Below, in pieces: positions 63,012 through 64,000 of a DNA stretch of 64,000 nt (the first letter of the stretch is position 1; every line of letters starts with the position of its first letter). The notes beneath the pieces were generated by a model. The model was not told the DNA's origin. It saw only the letters and a list, made by a program, of their open reading frames with translations, and made no database searches. The translations under genes and the position numbers were made by a program. The DNA comes from UBA1724 sp051884615. Lineage in GTDB: Bacteria > Verrucomicrobiota > Lentisphaeria > Oligosphaerales > Oligosphaeraceae. The stretch is from NCBI GenBank assembly GCA_051884615.1, contig JBJEVT010000012.1, positions 4,606 to 68,605 on the forward strand, read 5' to 3'.

Positions 63012-64000
63012 TCAAAGGACATCCTGGAACTTTTTCGCCAGGGAGAGGAGGCGTTCCCGGTAGAAGGGGAGATTCTCGTCCCGCAGGGTTTCGTCGATTT
63101 CCTCCTCCAACTTGCTGTTGTCGGTGACCGAGACGCTCTTTTTGGCGCCGGTGACATAGTAGCGCAGGGAATCCCCGGGGCGCACGGGCTTCTTGCAGCG
63201 CCGCGCCAGCTCGTAGACGGCGGAACGCCGCCCCTGGGGAGTGGACAGGGACCGGATGTAGTTCTCCACGGACTGGATGAGGTTCTCCTTCCGCAGGAAA
63301 TCCGTCAGGGGCCAGGCATGGCTCTCCAGCTCCTGGAGGTATCGCTCCACCAGGGGGGCGAGGTCGTGGACGCCCTCCACCAGGATTGCCTTGAGGGATT
63401 CCTGGATGAAGCGGCGCAGGAAGGGTTCCAGTCCCCGGGAGCGCAGGGCGGCGCCGTGGAGGGAGATGGTGCCATCCTCCTCCAGGAGGGCGTAGTTTTT
63501 GCTGCGATAGGAGAACATGGCGGCGTAGAGTCCGTCCAGTTCCAATTCGATGCCGGGGGGCAGTTCCTGCTGGATTTTCCTCCGCATGGCCTCGGGGGTG
63601 GCCCGGGGGGGCGGCATGAAGTAGATGCCATCGGTGTCCATCTCCAGGATGTGGGCTCCCTCCTTCTCCAGCTCCTCTTTCATCTGGGTGAGGATTTTCC
63701 TGCCGGTGGAGGTGACCTTTTCCGCCAGGGCGTAGTCGTTGAAGGTGCCCTGGGCGAACCCCAGGTATCCGTAGAAGGAGTTGATGAGAATCTTGAAGGA
63801 GTTCTGGAGGGCCTGGTATTCTTCCTTCTGGGCGGGGGTGTCGGCGGTCTTGGCGGCGTCCTTCGCCTGGAGTCGGAAGGTGCGGAGGTGTCCCAGGAGC
63901 TGGATGAAGATTCCCAGGGAGTCGCTGCGGGGGGATTCTCCCGCCGCCAGCAGCACGGAGGGATAGAGGGAACGCACATCCAGGTGCCACGCGGGCCGGA
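63012..64000 (-). CDS. Family B DNA polymerase, C-terminal part (truncated by window edge)
   Basis: At least 329 residues of a family B DNA polymerase are present. The 5' end lies beyond the window. Motif A LDVRSLYPSV, motif B LQNSFKILINSFYGYLG and motif C MDTDGIYF with the catalytic Asp pair are all seen. The thumb follows to EEIDETLRDENLPFYRERL. Such enzymes in bacteria resemble PolII (polB), involved in repair. It is convergent with mreD. Confidence 0.93.
   Translation of the reverse strand, partial: RPAWHLDVRSLYPSVLLAAGESPRSDSLGIFIQLLGHLRTFRLQAKDAAKTADTPAQKEEYQALQNSFKILINSFYGYLGFAQGTFNDYALAEKVTSTGRKILTQMKEELEKEGAHILEMDTDGIYFMPPPRATPEAMRRKIQQELPPGIELELDGLYAAMFSYRSKNYALLEEDGTISLHGAALRSRGLEPFLRRFIQESLKAILVEGVHDLAPLVERYLQELESHAWPLTDFLRKENLIQSVENYIRSLSTPQGRRSAVYELARRCKKPVRPGDSLRYYVTGAKKSVSVTDNSKLEEEIDETLRDENLPFYRERLLSLAKKFQDVL

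Overview
The window is a GC-rich bacterial chromosome segment with short gaps and long co-directional runs. It most resembles the PVC group, probably Lentisphaerota (Victivallales-like); this is an inference. It rests on a DUF1559-style pilin-like protein with an H-X9-DG tail beside unusual glycoside hydrolases, on Rnf-based anaerobic energy metabolism, rubredoxin and a split MetH, and on a fused 2-oxoacid dehydrogenase E1. No transposase, integrase, CRISPR array or rRNA was seen.

Layout. 1-8.3 kb is a carbohydrate locus: an AraC-family regulator, a secreted GH71-like protein with a LamG-like tail, a pilin-like protein and a cytoplasmic GH106-like hydrolase. Two matching tandem-repeat operators precede the regulator and the first hydrolase. 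8.4-19.1 kb is a minus-strand run: DHH phosphoesterase, a repeat-rich tail-anchored protein, the complete rnfABCDGE set, a NERD-helicase, a DUF2293 protein and a flavin-binding PNPOx-like protein. 19.5-28 kb holds a basic histone-H1-like protein, nth, ettA, a MoxR ATPase and a methionine/one-carbon set (metF, a stand-alone MetH reactivation domain, a MetH lacking that domain). 28-35.3 kb is a DeoR regulator with a 2-oxoacid dehydrogenase complex (E2, E3, fused E1) and a YbgC thioesterase, then tRNA-Ser(TGA).

36-45 kb carries a MATE exporter, a DUF2798 membrane protein, MarR, a cupin, a beta-propeller protein, an Uup ABC-F ATPase, an RlmL-type methyltransferase, rubredoxin and a formyltransferase-fold protein. 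45-49.2 kb has a lipoprotein, an ABC-2 permease, metG and tRNA-Ala(CGC). 49.2-51.7 kb, after the tRNA and two terminators, is an accessory patch: an intact DUF1887/Card1-like nuclease among frameshifted remnants and long G tracts. 51.7-55.8 kb holds a GH32 enzyme and a group of small membrane proteins (zinc ribbon, dispanin/CD225-like, DUF2752, TM2). One of these is cut by a UGA exactly where a zinc-ligand cysteine is expected. 55.8-64 kb is mostly core: a chagasin-like inhibitor, pyrH, frr, tolB, a ClpX-like ATPase without zinc finger, HPr, mreC, mreD and the 3' part of a family B DNA polymerase.

Together the genes suggest an anaerobic, sugar-degrading, probably gut-associated cell that couples ferredoxin oxidation to an ion gradient. 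The best leads are the AraC operator pair, the UGA-for-Cys site, the orphan Card1-like nuclease and several promoter-embedded palindromes.
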